64,000 bases of DNA from Pelagibacteraceae bacterium AG-430-I06. Lineage in GTDB: Bacteria > Pseudomonadota > Alphaproteobacteria > Pelagibacterales > Pelagibacteraceae. Position 1 is the stretch's first letter; each line of letters starts with the position of its first letter. The DNA lies in the NCBI GenBank assembly GCA_003209895.1, contig QCOH01000002.1, positions 1-64,000 of the forward strand, given 5' to 3'. Shown here piece by piece: positions 49,066 to 59,414 of the stretch. Below the pieces are notes generated by a model, which saw nothing but the letters and a program-made list of their open reading frames with translations, ran no database searches and was not told the DNA's origin. The translations under genes were made by a program, and so were the position numbers.

Positions 49066-49819
49066 GAAGGTGACTATTAGTACAACTAGGATTTTTTGAC
49101 AATCTTACTTTTCTAAAATCTGTATTAAGCGCATTAAACATTATAATATTCCCATTTAAATTATTTTTTACATTCAAAATAGATTTTATCACTTCGTTTG
49201 CTTGCATTGATCCTGCAATACCAGCTAGCGTAGTCATAATTCCTTCGCTTTCACAGTTTTGATTGCCAGGTGGGCTCTCTGGCATAAAGCATCTAAAACA
49301 AGGAGTTTTTTTTCTAAAGTCGAAAAAGAAAAGTTGGCTATCAAATTTACTTATAGCTGAAGAGACTAATATTTTCTTATTTTTTAAACAATAATCATTT
49401 ATTAAGAGCCGGGTTTCAAAATTATCTGTACCATCACAAATTATAGGATAGTTTTTTGCAATTTTGTTAATATTTGAACGGTCCAACTTTTTTGTAAATG
49501 TTTTAATATTTATATTTTTATTAATTTTTCTTGCTGTTTTCTTTGATACATGAGTTTTATATTTTCCAATATCTTTTTTAGTAAAAAGTATCTGTCTACT
49601 TAAATTAGAAAGTTCAATTTTATCATGATCAACAATTCCCAAATTTCCTAAACCTGAGTATGCAAGATACAAAATTAATGGGCAGCCAAGCCCTCCGGCA
49701 CCTATTACCAATACTTTTCCATTAAATATTTTTTTTTGACCAGAAACACCAATTTTTTTTAGAATTAATTGCTTGTAATATTTTTGAAAATCTGAGGACT
49801 TAATTAATCGTTTTTTCAT
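49058..49819 (-). CDS. MoeB/ThiF family sulfur-carrier adenylyltransferase
   Basis: An E1-like enzyme that adenylates the C-terminus of a ubiquitin-fold sulfur carrier (MoaD or ThiS). The 253-residue protein has VIGAGGLGCPLILYLAYSGLG (about 36-56), VDHDKIELSNLSRQILF with the conserved Asn/Arg, and CDGTDNFETRLLINDYC. A CxxC zinc half-site is present (CFRC), but the usual second CxxC near the end is reduced to SCTNSHLHG. Specificity for molybdopterin or thiamine cannot be decided. It overlaps coaBC by 20 bp. Confidence 0.85.
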   Translation of the reverse strand: MKKRLIKSSDFQKYYKQLILKKIGVSGQKKIFNGKVLVIGAGGLGCPLILYLAYSGLGNLGIVDHDKIELSNLSRQILFTKKDIGKYKTHVSKKTARKINKNINIKTFTKKLDRSNINKIAKNYPIICDGTDNFETRLLINDYCLKNKKILVSSAISKFDSQLFFFDFRKKTPCFRCFMPESPPGNQNCESEGIMTTLAGIAGSMQANEVIKSILNVKNNLNGNIIMFNALNTDFRKVRLSKNPSCTNSHLHG

Positions 49820-51026
49820 TAAATAAAAAAGTTTTTATGATTTTTTCAGCAATAACCGAAGCTATAAATTTTTTTGAGCTTTTATTTATTTTTTCAATTT
49901 TACCGTTTTTTTCGATTATCATAACTTTATTGAACTCTTTATTAAAACCATAATCTGATTTTGAAATATCATTAGCAACCATTATATCGCAAAATTTTTC
50001 TTCCATTTTTTTTTTTGCATTTTTAATGAGATCTTGTGTTTCTGCACTAAAACCAACCAATATCCTTGGCTTATGTCTATTACTTTTCCCAAGGAAATTT
50101 AATATATCAATATTTTTTTCAATTTTAATTTCATTTAATTTAATTTCCTTTTTAATTTTGTTTACTTTAGTTACTAAAGGTTTGAAGTCTGAGACTGCAG
50201 CAGTACAAACCGCTATATCGACAGGCAAACTTTTTTTAACAACCTCAAACATTTGATTTCCAGTCTTTACTTTTTTAACTTTGACATTTTTACTATATGT
50301 AATATTAGTAGGGCCCGAAATAAGGGTAGTTTTTATTCCCAAACGGGATAATTCCATGGCTATTTCATAACCTTGTTTGCCACTTGACTCATTAGAAATA
50401 TACCTTACAGGGTCTAAATATTCTCTTGTAGGACCGGTTGTAACAACTGCTTTAATCTTTCTTTTTTTTAAATAGTCTTTATTTTTAAAGTATTTTTCTA
50501 AAAAAGATAAAATCTGTCTTGGGCTTGACATTTTTCCTGTTCCAAATTCGCCACATGCCATAGCACCATCCTCTGGACCAATAAATTTATAACCATACTC
50601 TATAAGAGACTTCAGGTTTTTTTGTGTTGCTTTGTGCAACCACATTCTAACATTCATCGCAGGGGCTAAAAATGTTTCTTTATTAGACGCTAAAATTATT
50701 GTCGAAGCTAAATCCTCAGCGCTACCTCTACTTAGCTTAGATATAAAATTCGCAGTAGTTGGAAGAACTAAAACTAGATCAGCCCATCTAGATAAAGATA
50801 TATGATCTATTTTACCCCCACTTTTATTATCAAAAGTTTCCTCAAATATTTTATTTTTGAGCAAAGAAGAAACAGATAACTTCGTAACAAACTTACTTCC
50901 ACTTTTGGTCAAAACTACCTTTACCGATGATTTCCTTCTAAGCAACAATCTTATTAAATCCAAAGACTTGTAAGCAGAAATACCTCCACCAATAATTACT
51001 AAAATCTTTTTATTTTGAAGACTCAT
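49800..51026 (-). CDS. coaBC: Phosphopantothenoylcysteine decarboxylase/synthetase CoaBC
   Basis: Two steps of coenzyme A synthesis. The 408-residue protein has the FMN-dependent CoaC domain first (about 1-185; VIIGGGISAYKSLDLIR at the start, PAMNVRMW active-site region near 120, ACGEFGTGKM near 156) and the CTP-dependent CoaB domain second (about 195-400; TTGPTREYLDPVRYISNESSGK in segments, and AVSDFKP). It is encoded 6 bp after ubiB on the same strand. Confidence 0.96.
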   Translation of the reverse strand: MSLQNKKILVIIGGGISAYKSLDLIRLLLRRKSSVKVVLTKSGSKFVTKLSVSSLLKNKIFEETFDNKSGGKIDHISLSRWADLVLVLPTTANFISKLSRGSAEDLASTIILASNKETFLAPAMNVRMWLHKATQKNLKSLIEYGYKFIGPEDGAMACGEFGTGKMSSPRQILSFLEKYFKNKDYLKKRKIKAVVTTGPTREYLDPVRYISNESSGKQGYEIAMELSRLGIKTTLISGPTNITYSKNVKVKKVKTGNQMFEVVKKSLPVDIAVCTAAVSDFKPLVTKVNKIKKEIKLNEIKIEKNIDILNFLGKSNRHKPRILVGFSAETQDLIKNAKKKMEEKFCDIMVANDISKSDYGFNKEFNKVMIIEKNGKIEKINKSSKKFIASVIAEKIIKTFLFNEKTIN

Positions 51027-51032
51027 AATTTA

Positions 51033-52598
51033 TTAAAATACTATAAACGCCCCTATTACAATACCTAAAAATATTATAATCATATTGTTTCGCATATTTT
51101 TCATTTTTAATTCTTCTAATTCAAGATTTTTACTCCCGGTAGTATATAAATTGAGCTTACCTTCAGCTAACATTTGAAGCGCTAAATTAGCTTTATCCAT
51201 AACATCTGGCAAATCTGGAATTTTTTCAAAAACTTCTCTAGAGATTTCGATTGTTCTTTTTATTTTTGCCTCAGGCCCCTTTTCGTTTTTAATCCATTCC
51301 TCTAAAATTGGTCGAGAGATTTCCCAAATATTTGCATCTGGGTTTAGCTTTCTTGCCACTCCTTCAACTGAAACCATTGTTTTTTGTAAAAGAAGTAATT
51401 GAGTTTGAGTTTCCATGTTGAATTTCTCTGTAATATCAAATAATTGTGCAAGTAAATTTCCACCTGAAATATCCTTAACGCTCTGACCAAATATTGGTTC
51501 TCCTATAGACCTTAAAGCTTGTGCAAGTTCATCTTTAGATGTGCTTTGAGGAACAAGCCCTGCCAGAAAATGAACTTGTGCTACTTTGTTATAGTCTCTT
51601 CGAATAAAACCGTAAAGTATTTCTGCCAAATATTTTTTATTATTTTTATCTAAACGACCCATAATTCCAAAGTCAATTGGAATAATATTACCATCCACAT
51701 CTACGAACAAATTTCCTTGATGCATATCTGCATGAAAAAATCCATCTCTTACTGCCTGCTTCAAAAAAAGTTGAATTAAATTCCTTGATAATTTTTTGAG
51801 ATCTACATTTGATTTTTTTAGGTTTTCTAAGTCTCTTATTTTTATTGCGTCTACTTTGTCTAAAGCTAAAGTTTGTTTTGAAGTATAGTCCCAATAAATT
51901 TTTGGAACTTTGATAAAACTGTCATTTTTTGTATTTTCATAAAGCTCACTAGCTGCCGCAGCCTCAAATCTAAGATCCATTTCAACGTTTGTAATTTCTT
52001 TTAATAAATAAATAATCTCAACTAATTTGAGTCTTTTTGTTTTTTTAAAAATATTTTCGATTATATAAGTGATGAACATGAGTGCATCTAATTCTTCATT
52101 AACCATTTTATGTATATTTGGTCTTAAAACTTTTATTGCCAGCTCTTTTTCTTGGTCATCAATTTTAATTTTTGCAAAGTGAACTTGAGCGATTGAAGCC
52201 GCTGCTATTGGCTCTTCCAAAGAAATTATTTTTGAAAAAGAATTTTGTCCTATTTGATTTTTTAATATTTTCTTAGCTTCTAAAGTGCTAAATGCCGGTA
52301 ATTTATCCTGTAATTTTTCTAATTCTTTTGCAATGTCCTCTCCGATGATATCTGGGCGAGTACCTAAAAATTGTCCCAGCTTAATAAACGTTGTACCCAT
52401 ACCTTGCAATGCAGCACAAAGCTTCTCTCCTGAAGACTTATTTAAGTTTTCTATAGTATTACGAGATCCAAATGAAAATATAAAAAAAACAAATTTTAAA
52501 AGTTTTGGCAAAGGCTTTATCTCATCAATAACTTCTATAGCGCCAGAAGTAGATAATTTTCTAAGTATTTTTAATAAGTTTAAAATTTTAAGGAACAT
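51033..52598 (-). CDS. ubiB: UbiB family ubiquinone biosynthesis ATPase-like protein
   Basis: An atypical-kinase-fold protein required for aerobic ubiquinone synthesis. With the ATG at 52598 it has 521 residues. It has the family's KxGQ motif (TTFIKLGQFLGTRPDII, near residue 70), an Ala-rich nucleotide loop (AAASIAQVHFAKI) and the catalytic-loop GFFHADMHQGNLFVD with IPIDFGIMG as DFG equivalent. A C-terminal membrane segment (MIIIFLGIVIGAFIVF) anchors it. A TTG at 52613 is an alternative start but would overlap ubiE. Confidence 0.95.
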   Translation of the reverse strand: MFLKILNLLKILRKLSTSGAIEVIDEIKPLPKLLKFVFFIFSFGSRNTIENLNKSSGEKLCAALQGMGTTFIKLGQFLGTRPDIIGEDIAKELEKLQDKLPAFSTLEAKKILKNQIGQNSFSKIISLEEPIAAASIAQVHFAKIKIDDQEKELAIKVLRPNIHKMVNEELDALMFITYIIENIFKKTKRLKLVEIIYLLKEITNVEMDLRFEAAAASELYENTKNDSFIKVPKIYWDYTSKQTLALDKVDAIKIRDLENLKKSNVDLKKLSRNLIQLFLKQAVRDGFFHADMHQGNLFVDVDGNIIPIDFGIMGRLDKNNKKYLAEILYGFIRRDYNKVAQVHFLAGLVPQSTSKDELAQALRSIGEPIFGQSVKDISGGNLLAQLFDITEKFNMETQTQLLLLQKTMVSVEGVARKLNPDANIWEISRPILEEWIKNEKGPEAKIKRTIEISREVFEKIPDLPDVMDKANLALQMLAEGKLNLYTTGSKNLELEELKMKNMRNNMIIIFLGIVIGAFIVF

Positions 52599-52600
52599 AA

Positions 52601-53305
52601 TTAAATTTTCCAACCCGAATGAATTGCAACAATACCCCCTGAAAGATTTCTATATTCAACATTTTCAAAACCATTTTTTTTAAAAATCTCTAGAAGCTCA
52701 TCCTGGCTATGAAACTTTTCAATACTATCTATGAGATACTCATAAGGCTCAGATTTTCCAGTAATATACTTTCCTAATTGTGGAATAGATCTTGAATAAA
52801 ATTTATAAATTGTATTTAACATTTCGTTTTCAACTTTCGAAAACTCTAGACATAATATTCTACCACCTCTTTTAAGAACTCTTCTTGCTTCTTTTAAAGA
52901 ATGATTAATATTTGAGAAATTTCTCATACCAAAGCTTACACAATAAAAATCAAACATCTCACTTTTTAAAGGCAATTTTTCTGCGGTAGAACAAACCCAT
53001 TTAATTTCTTCCAAATGCTTCAAATTTTTTTTCCCAAGACTAAACATTTTTCTATTAGGCTCAACACATGTAACATCACCTTGAAACTGTATTGTTTCTA
53101 AATATAACTTTGCGATATCTCCAGTGCCAGAAGCGACATCAATAAGTCGGTCACCTTTTTTTGGATTCATCCAATTGACTAGTCTTTTTTTCCACACCCT
53201 ATGTATTCCCAGTGACATAAGGTCGTTCATCAGATCATATTTGTTTGAAACTGTATTAAATACCTCATCTACTTGTTTATTTTTTGATTGATTTATATTC
53301 TTCAT
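52601..53305 (-). CDS. ubiE: Demethylmenaquinone/ubiquinone methyltransferase UbiE
   Basis: The C-methyltransferase of ubiquinone synthesis. The 234-residue protein has VFNTVSNKYDLMNDLMSLGIHRVWK in segments (about 16-40), SAM motif I DVASGTGDIAKLYL (about 57-70), and FGMRNFSNINHSLKEARRVLKRGG (in parts, about 121-147). It is followed after 2 bp by ubiB and divergent from mutM with 15 bp between starts, the conserved alphaproteobacterial mutM-ubiE-ubiB arrangement. Confidence 0.96.
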   Translation of the reverse strand: MKNINQSKNKQVDEVFNTVSNKYDLMNDLMSLGIHRVWKKRLVNWMNPKKGDRLIDVASGTGDIAKLYLETIQFQGDVTCVEPNRKMFSLGKKNLKHLEEIKWVCSTAEKLPLKSEMFDFYCVSFGMRNFSNINHSLKEARRVLKRGGRILCLEFSKVENEMLNTIYKFYSRSIPQLGKYITGKSEPYEYLIDSIEKFHSQDELLEIFKKNGFENVEYRNLSGGIVAIHSGWKI

Positions 53306-53320
53306 TTTTTATAAAGTTAT

Positions 53321-54184
53321 ATGCCAGAATTGCCTGAAGTTGAAGTTGTTAGAAGATCACTACAAAAATTTATTATTGGTAAAAAGATTAAAAAAATAGA
53401 GATTTTAAACAAAAATTTAAGGTACAAAATCGATAAAAAGCTCAAAATTCTTGCTGAAAATCAAAAAGTAATATCTACAAAAAGAAAATCAAAATATCTA
53501 CTTTTAGAGCTAAGCAATCACCATGTAATTTTACTGCACCTTGGAATGACTGGTAAGATATTTATTTTTAAAAAAAATAGGGTTTTTAAAACAAGTTTTT
53601 ATTACAACCAAAACTTTTACAAAAAACATAATCATTTTATTTTTAATTTTAACAAATCGGAAATACTAATATATAACGATGTCAGAAAATTTGGTTTTGT
53701 AAAAATCTTTAAAAAAAGGAATTTATGGAACTGTGCGCATTTAAAAAATTTAGGTATCGACCCTCTAAGCAATAGTTTTAATAAAGTCTACTTAAAAAAA
53801 ATAATTCCAAAAGTTAAAAAAAACATAAAAAATTTCTTAATGGATCAAAAGTACATCTCTGGAATTGGAAATATATACGCGAACGAGATAATTCATCTTA
53901 GTTCAATTAATCCGCGAAAAAAAATTTACAAGTTAAACGCTAAAAATATAAATTTAATTTCTGTCAGTATTAAAAAAATCTTAAAAGAAGCTATTAAATT
54001 TGGTGGTTCCAGTATAAGAGATTTTAAGGGAATAACAGGACATAAAGGCAGATTCCAGCAAAAATTCAGGGTTTACAACAGGGAGGGTTGTAAATGTAAA
54101 AAAAGAGGATGTAATGGGCTAATAAAAAAAATATATATTTCTAACCGCTCCTCATTTTTCTGCTCAATTTGCCAAAATAATTAA
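53321..54184 (+). CDS. mutM: Formamidopyrimidine-DNA glycosylase MutM (Fpg)
   Basis: Removes 8-oxoguanine and ring-opened purines. The 287-residue protein begins MPELPEVEVVRRSLQ (catalytic N-terminal Pro-1 after Met removal, Glu-2), has the H2TH region with GIGNIYANEIIHLSSINPRK (in parts, about 187-206), and the C-terminal zinc finger with Cys pattern C-x4-C, then FFCSICQN. Compared with most homologues the interior is rich in Lys and Asn. It is followed after 40 bp by rpsT. Confidence 0.96.
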   Translation: MPELPEVEVVRRSLQKFIIGKKIKKIEILNKNLRYKIDKKLKILAENQKVISTKRKSKYLLLELSNHHVILLHLGMTGKIFIFKKNRVFKTSFYYNQNFYKKHNHFIFNFNKSEILIYNDVRKFGFVKIFKKRNLWNCAHLKNLGIDPLSNSFNKVYLKKIIPKVKKNIKNFLMDQKYISGIGNIYANEIIHLSSINPRKKIYKLNAKNINLISVSIKKILKEAIKFGGSSIRDFKGITGHKGRFQQKFRVYNREGCKCKKRGCNGLIKKIYISNRSSFFCSICQNN

Positions 54185-54224
54185 ATATTGACCCAAATAT
54201 TTCTAAGATATATATGTTGCTCTC

Positions 54225-54491
54225 ATGCCAAATACGAAATCAGCTATCAGAAAAGTAAAAAAGGTAAAAAAACAAACTATTTTAAATAAATTCTGGAAGA
54301 GAAGATACAAGCTATCAGTGAAAAAAATGGAAGAGCTTCTTAAAAGGGGGGATAAAAAAGAAATCCTTACCTTTTATCCAAAGTTCCAGTCCGAACTGAC
54401 GAAGGCATCTAAAAAAGGTTCAATCAAAAAGAAAAGTGCATCAAGAAAAATATCAAGAATCTCCAATAAAATAAAAAATCTCAAGAAATAG
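54225..54491 (+). CDS. rpsT: 30S ribosomal protein S20
   Basis: A small basic 16S rRNA-binding protein. The 88-residue product starts MPNTKSAIRKVKKVKKQ; the TLHKNTAARKKSRLS-like region is represented by KGSIKKKSASRKISRISNKI (about 64-83). It has the usual length and an rpsT-dnaA neighbourhood as in other Alphaproteobacteria. A weak 5-bp hairpin (AACAA 54500-54504, TTGTT 54512-54516) follows the stop but has a poor T-tract. Confidence 0.94.
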   Translation: MPNTKSAIRKVKKVKKQTILNKFWKRRYKLSVKKMEELLKRGDKKEILTFYPKFQSELTKASKKGSIKKKSASRKISRISNKIKNLKK

Positions 54492-54701
54492 TTGTAATCA
54501 ACAATTAAGAGTTGTTAAAAATAAAATTTTTTAATATCTAAATATAGATTAATTACATTCAAAGTTGAATTTCATTTTTTTCTATCTCAACGATTATTCT
54601 ACAACCTAATTATTTTTTTTTATTTTTTTTTCAAATACAACCCACAGACATTGAATTAAAAAAAAATAAGATATAAAAAAATCTCTCATTTAAGAAAAAT
54701 C
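54492..54701. promoter_or_regulatory. AT-rich rpsT-dnaA intergenic region (dnaA promoter, possible origin element)
   Basis: This 210-bp stretch is almost pure A/T, with long T and A tracts (54605-54634 and 54658-54680). Short CAAC/GTTG motifs recur (54491, 54499, 54511, and in the 54580-54650 part). TAATCAACA (54496-54504) is two mismatches from the DnaA box TTATCCACA; no perfect box is present. It must contain the dnaA promoter. An origin role is only possible, given parAB/parS about 52 kb away. Confidence 0.4.
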
Positions 54702-56090
54702 ATGGATAAAAAATCTTTAAAAATAAACACACAAAATTTATCTGAAGAAAATTTTTTAAAGTGGGAAAAAGTTCAAGAAAATTTAAAAGAGAATTTCGGA
54801 TCGCAAATTTATTCAAGCTGGCTAAAAAATATAAAATTATTAAAAGAATATAACCACTACGTTATCTTAGGAGTACAAACAAGATTTTTTAGAGACTGGA
54901 TTACTTCACGTTATGCAGATAAAATTCTCGATGAAATAAAAAAACACAAAATGAGTATTGATAGAATCGCGTTTGAAATTCAGGAAGATAAATCAGATAA
55001 CAAAGCAATATTTTCAAAAACATTAGATAGCAATATTTCAGATATTAAAGACTCTGTACTTAATTATAATAGGCTTAACCCAAACTTGAATTTTGATAAT
55101 TTTGTTTTAGGCGAAAGCAATAAACTTGCCTATGTGTCAGCACAGAAAATATGTACTCAATTGTCAAGGTATAATCCACTATTTATTTATGGTGGTGTTG
55201 GTCTTGGGAAAACCCATCTAATAAATTCTATAGGTTTAAAGTTACAAGAAAATAATAATGTAATGTTTATTTCAGCCGAGAGATTTATGTATCAATTTAT
55301 CAAGTCTATAAAAAAGAATGAAATGGTAAATTTTAAAGATTTTTTTAGGAAAGCTAATGTATTCATAATAGATGATATTCAGTTCATAAGAGGAAAAGAG
55401 GGATTACAGGAAGAATTTTTTCATACATTCAATAGTTTATTTGATAAGAGTTCACAAATAATAATATCCTCTGACCGAGCACCTAATAAGTTGGACAGAG
55501 TTCAAGATAGAATTAAATCTAGACTGTCAGGAGGATTGGTAGTTGATATTGGTACTCCAGACTATGAATTAAAACTTAAAATTTTAAAAAAGAAAATAAC
55601 TGAATTTGAAAATACTTTTAAAGAATATCCAAATTTAAATGAAGAAGTAATCGAGTATCTTGCCAAAGATTCTAACTCAAATATTAGAGAACTCATTGGT
55701 GTTTTTAATAGAATTGTAGCATTTAGTAAAATGAGTAAAAAGCAACTTAATGTAAATGATTGTAAAATAATATTAAAAGATGTTTACAGAAGTAGTAAAA
55801 TTATAACTATTGAAAAAATACAAAATGTAACATCAAATTTTTACAGTATTAATTTACAAGAAATGCTCTCTCAAAGAAGATCTCGACCATTAGCTAGACC
55901 AAGGCAAATTGCCATGTTTTTAGCCAAGAAACTTACAACAAGATCTTTACCAGAGATCGGAAGAAAATTTGCAAACAGGGATCATACTACAGTTATACAT
56001 GCAGTAAAAACCATAGATAGAATTTGTCAAAATAACGATGAAATTAGAAAGAATGTCGAGGAGATTAAATCGATCATTTTAAGTGATTAA
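54702..56090 (+). CDS. dnaA: Chromosomal replication initiator protein DnaA
   Basis: The AAA+ initiator of chromosome replication. The 462-residue protein has domain I (about 17-95; WLKNIKLL), a short linker, the AAA+ domain with Walker A GGVGLGKTHLI (about 164-174) and Walker B VFIIDDIQFIRGKEGLQEEFF (in parts, about 221-241), and the C-terminal DNA-binding domain with the RPLARPRQIAMFLAKKL and FANRDHTTVIHAVKTI signatures. The start ATG is preceded by an A/T-rich leader. dnaN begins 1 bp after the stop. Confidence 0.98.
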   Translation: MDKKSLKINTQNLSEENFLKWEKVQENLKENFGSQIYSSWLKNIKLLKEYNHYVILGVQTRFFRDWITSRYADKILDEIKKHKMSIDRIAFEIQEDKSDNKAIFSKTLDSNISDIKDSVLNYNRLNPNLNFDNFVLGESNKLAYVSAQKICTQLSRYNPLFIYGGVGLGKTHLINSIGLKLQENNNVMFISAERFMYQFIKSIKKNEMVNFKDFFRKANVFIIDDIQFIRGKEGLQEEFFHTFNSLFDKSSQIIISSDRAPNKLDRVQDRIKSRLSGGLVVDIGTPDYELKLKILKKKITEFENTFKEYPNLNEEVIEYLAKDSNSNIRELIGVFNRIVAFSKMSKKQLNVNDCKIILKDVYRSSKIITIEKIQNVTSNFYSINLQEMLSQRRSRPLARPRQIAMFLAKKLTTRSLPEIGRKFANRDHTTVIHAVKTIDRICQNNDEIRKNVEEIKSIILSD

Positions 56091-56091
56091 A

Positions 56092-57207
56092 ATGCAATTC
56101 CAAATCAAAAGAGATACGCTTCTCAAATCATTAAATTTCGCGCACAACATAATTGAAAGAAAAAATACACTACCGATCTTGTCTAATGTGCTTATAGAGG
56201 CGAAAGATAATAAATTAAGTATAGTCGCAACAGATCTTGATATTGTATTTTATGACGAAATCAGTGATTTAAAAATTATTCAAGACGGTAGTACAACAAC
56301 ATCTGCAACAGTTCTTCATGATTTATTAAGAAAACTTCCCTCAAATTTAGATGTAGTTTTTAATTTAAAGGACCAAAATAAATTAAGTATTTCTGCTGAA
56401 AACTCCAAATTTAATTTATTGTGCTTACCAGTAAATAATTTTCCAAATTTTTCAGATAATTTTGAAACCCAACCGATTAAGTTAGACAAAAAAAAGTTTT
56501 TATCATTGCTAAATAAAACAAGGATATCTATGTCAAGTGATGAAACCAGACATTATCTAAATGGAATTTTCTTACACATTACTGAGTCAAACGGAAAGTC
56601 ATATATGACAGGAGTTGCGACTGATAGCCATAGATTGTCTTCATGTAGTATGGAAATAGAAAACTCAGCAAAATTTAAATCATTCATATTACCAAAAAAA
56701 ACTGTTTTTCAGCTATGTAGTTTGCTAGAAAGCAGTTCAGAAAATATTTCACTTTTAACGGGCGATACAAAAATACAGTTTAAAATAGCTAACTCAAAAA
56801 TAACTTCAAAAATTATCGATGGAAAATTTCCTGATTATCAAAAAGTAGTTCCAAAAAGTAATTCTAAGACTTTACAGGTAAATTCAAAAGACCTAATAAA
56901 TTCTGTAGAAAGAGTTACGACCGTATCAATCGATAGAAAAGAAGGTGTAAAACTAACTTTAGAAAAAGATAATATACAATTATTTGTTAATAGCTCCTCA
57001 TCAGGAGAAGGCAAAGAAACTATTAAGGCCAATTACAACTCAGATCAACTTACTATAAGCTTTAATTCTAGATATCTTTTAGATATCGTATCTGAAATAG
57101 AAGATGCAAGTATTACAATGAAGTTAAACGATGCAGTATCACCTGTTCTGATTTTAGATAAAACTGATAATCAAAGCTATTTTGTAATAATGCCAATGAA
57201 AATTTGA
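56092..57207 (+). CDS. dnaN: DNA polymerase III subunit beta (sliding clamp)
   Basis: The ring-shaped processivity clamp. With the ATG at 56092 the protein has 371 residues and begins MQFQIKRDTLLKSLN, the usual family start; a GTG at 56083 would overlap dnaA. Three repeated clamp domains are visible (about 1-120, 125-245, 246-371), with the middle TRHYLNGIFLHI segment and the final FVIMPMKI, close to the typical PM(R/K)L end. It is placed 1 bp after dnaA; recF is not found downstream. Confidence 0.97.
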   Translation: MQFQIKRDTLLKSLNFAHNIIERKNTLPILSNVLIEAKDNKLSIVATDLDIVFYDEISDLKIIQDGSTTTSATVLHDLLRKLPSNLDVVFNLKDQNKLSISAENSKFNLLCLPVNNFPNFSDNFETQPIKLDKKKFLSLLNKTRISMSSDETRHYLNGIFLHITESNGKSYMTGVATDSHRLSSCSMEIENSAKFKSFILPKKTVFQLCSLLESSSENISLLTGDTKIQFKIANSKITSKIIDGKFPDYQKVVPKSNSKTLQVNSKDLINSVERVTTVSIDRKEGVKLTLEKDNIQLFVNSSSSGEGKETIKANYNSDQLTISFNSRYLLDIVSEIEDASITMKLNDAVSPVLILDKTDNQSYFVIMPMKI

Positions 57208-59409
<2,202 letters not shown>

Positions 59410-59414
59410 ATAAT

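Noticed and set aside
54605..54680. Simple-sequence repeat or assembly gap in the T/A tracts before dnaA
   Set aside because: The tracts are irregular and interrupted, in line with the general composition of this intergenic region.
56083..56091. GTG start for dnaN three codons upstream
   Set aside because: It would overlap dnaA and add MIK before the typical MQFQIKRD start; the ATG at 56092 fits the family better.
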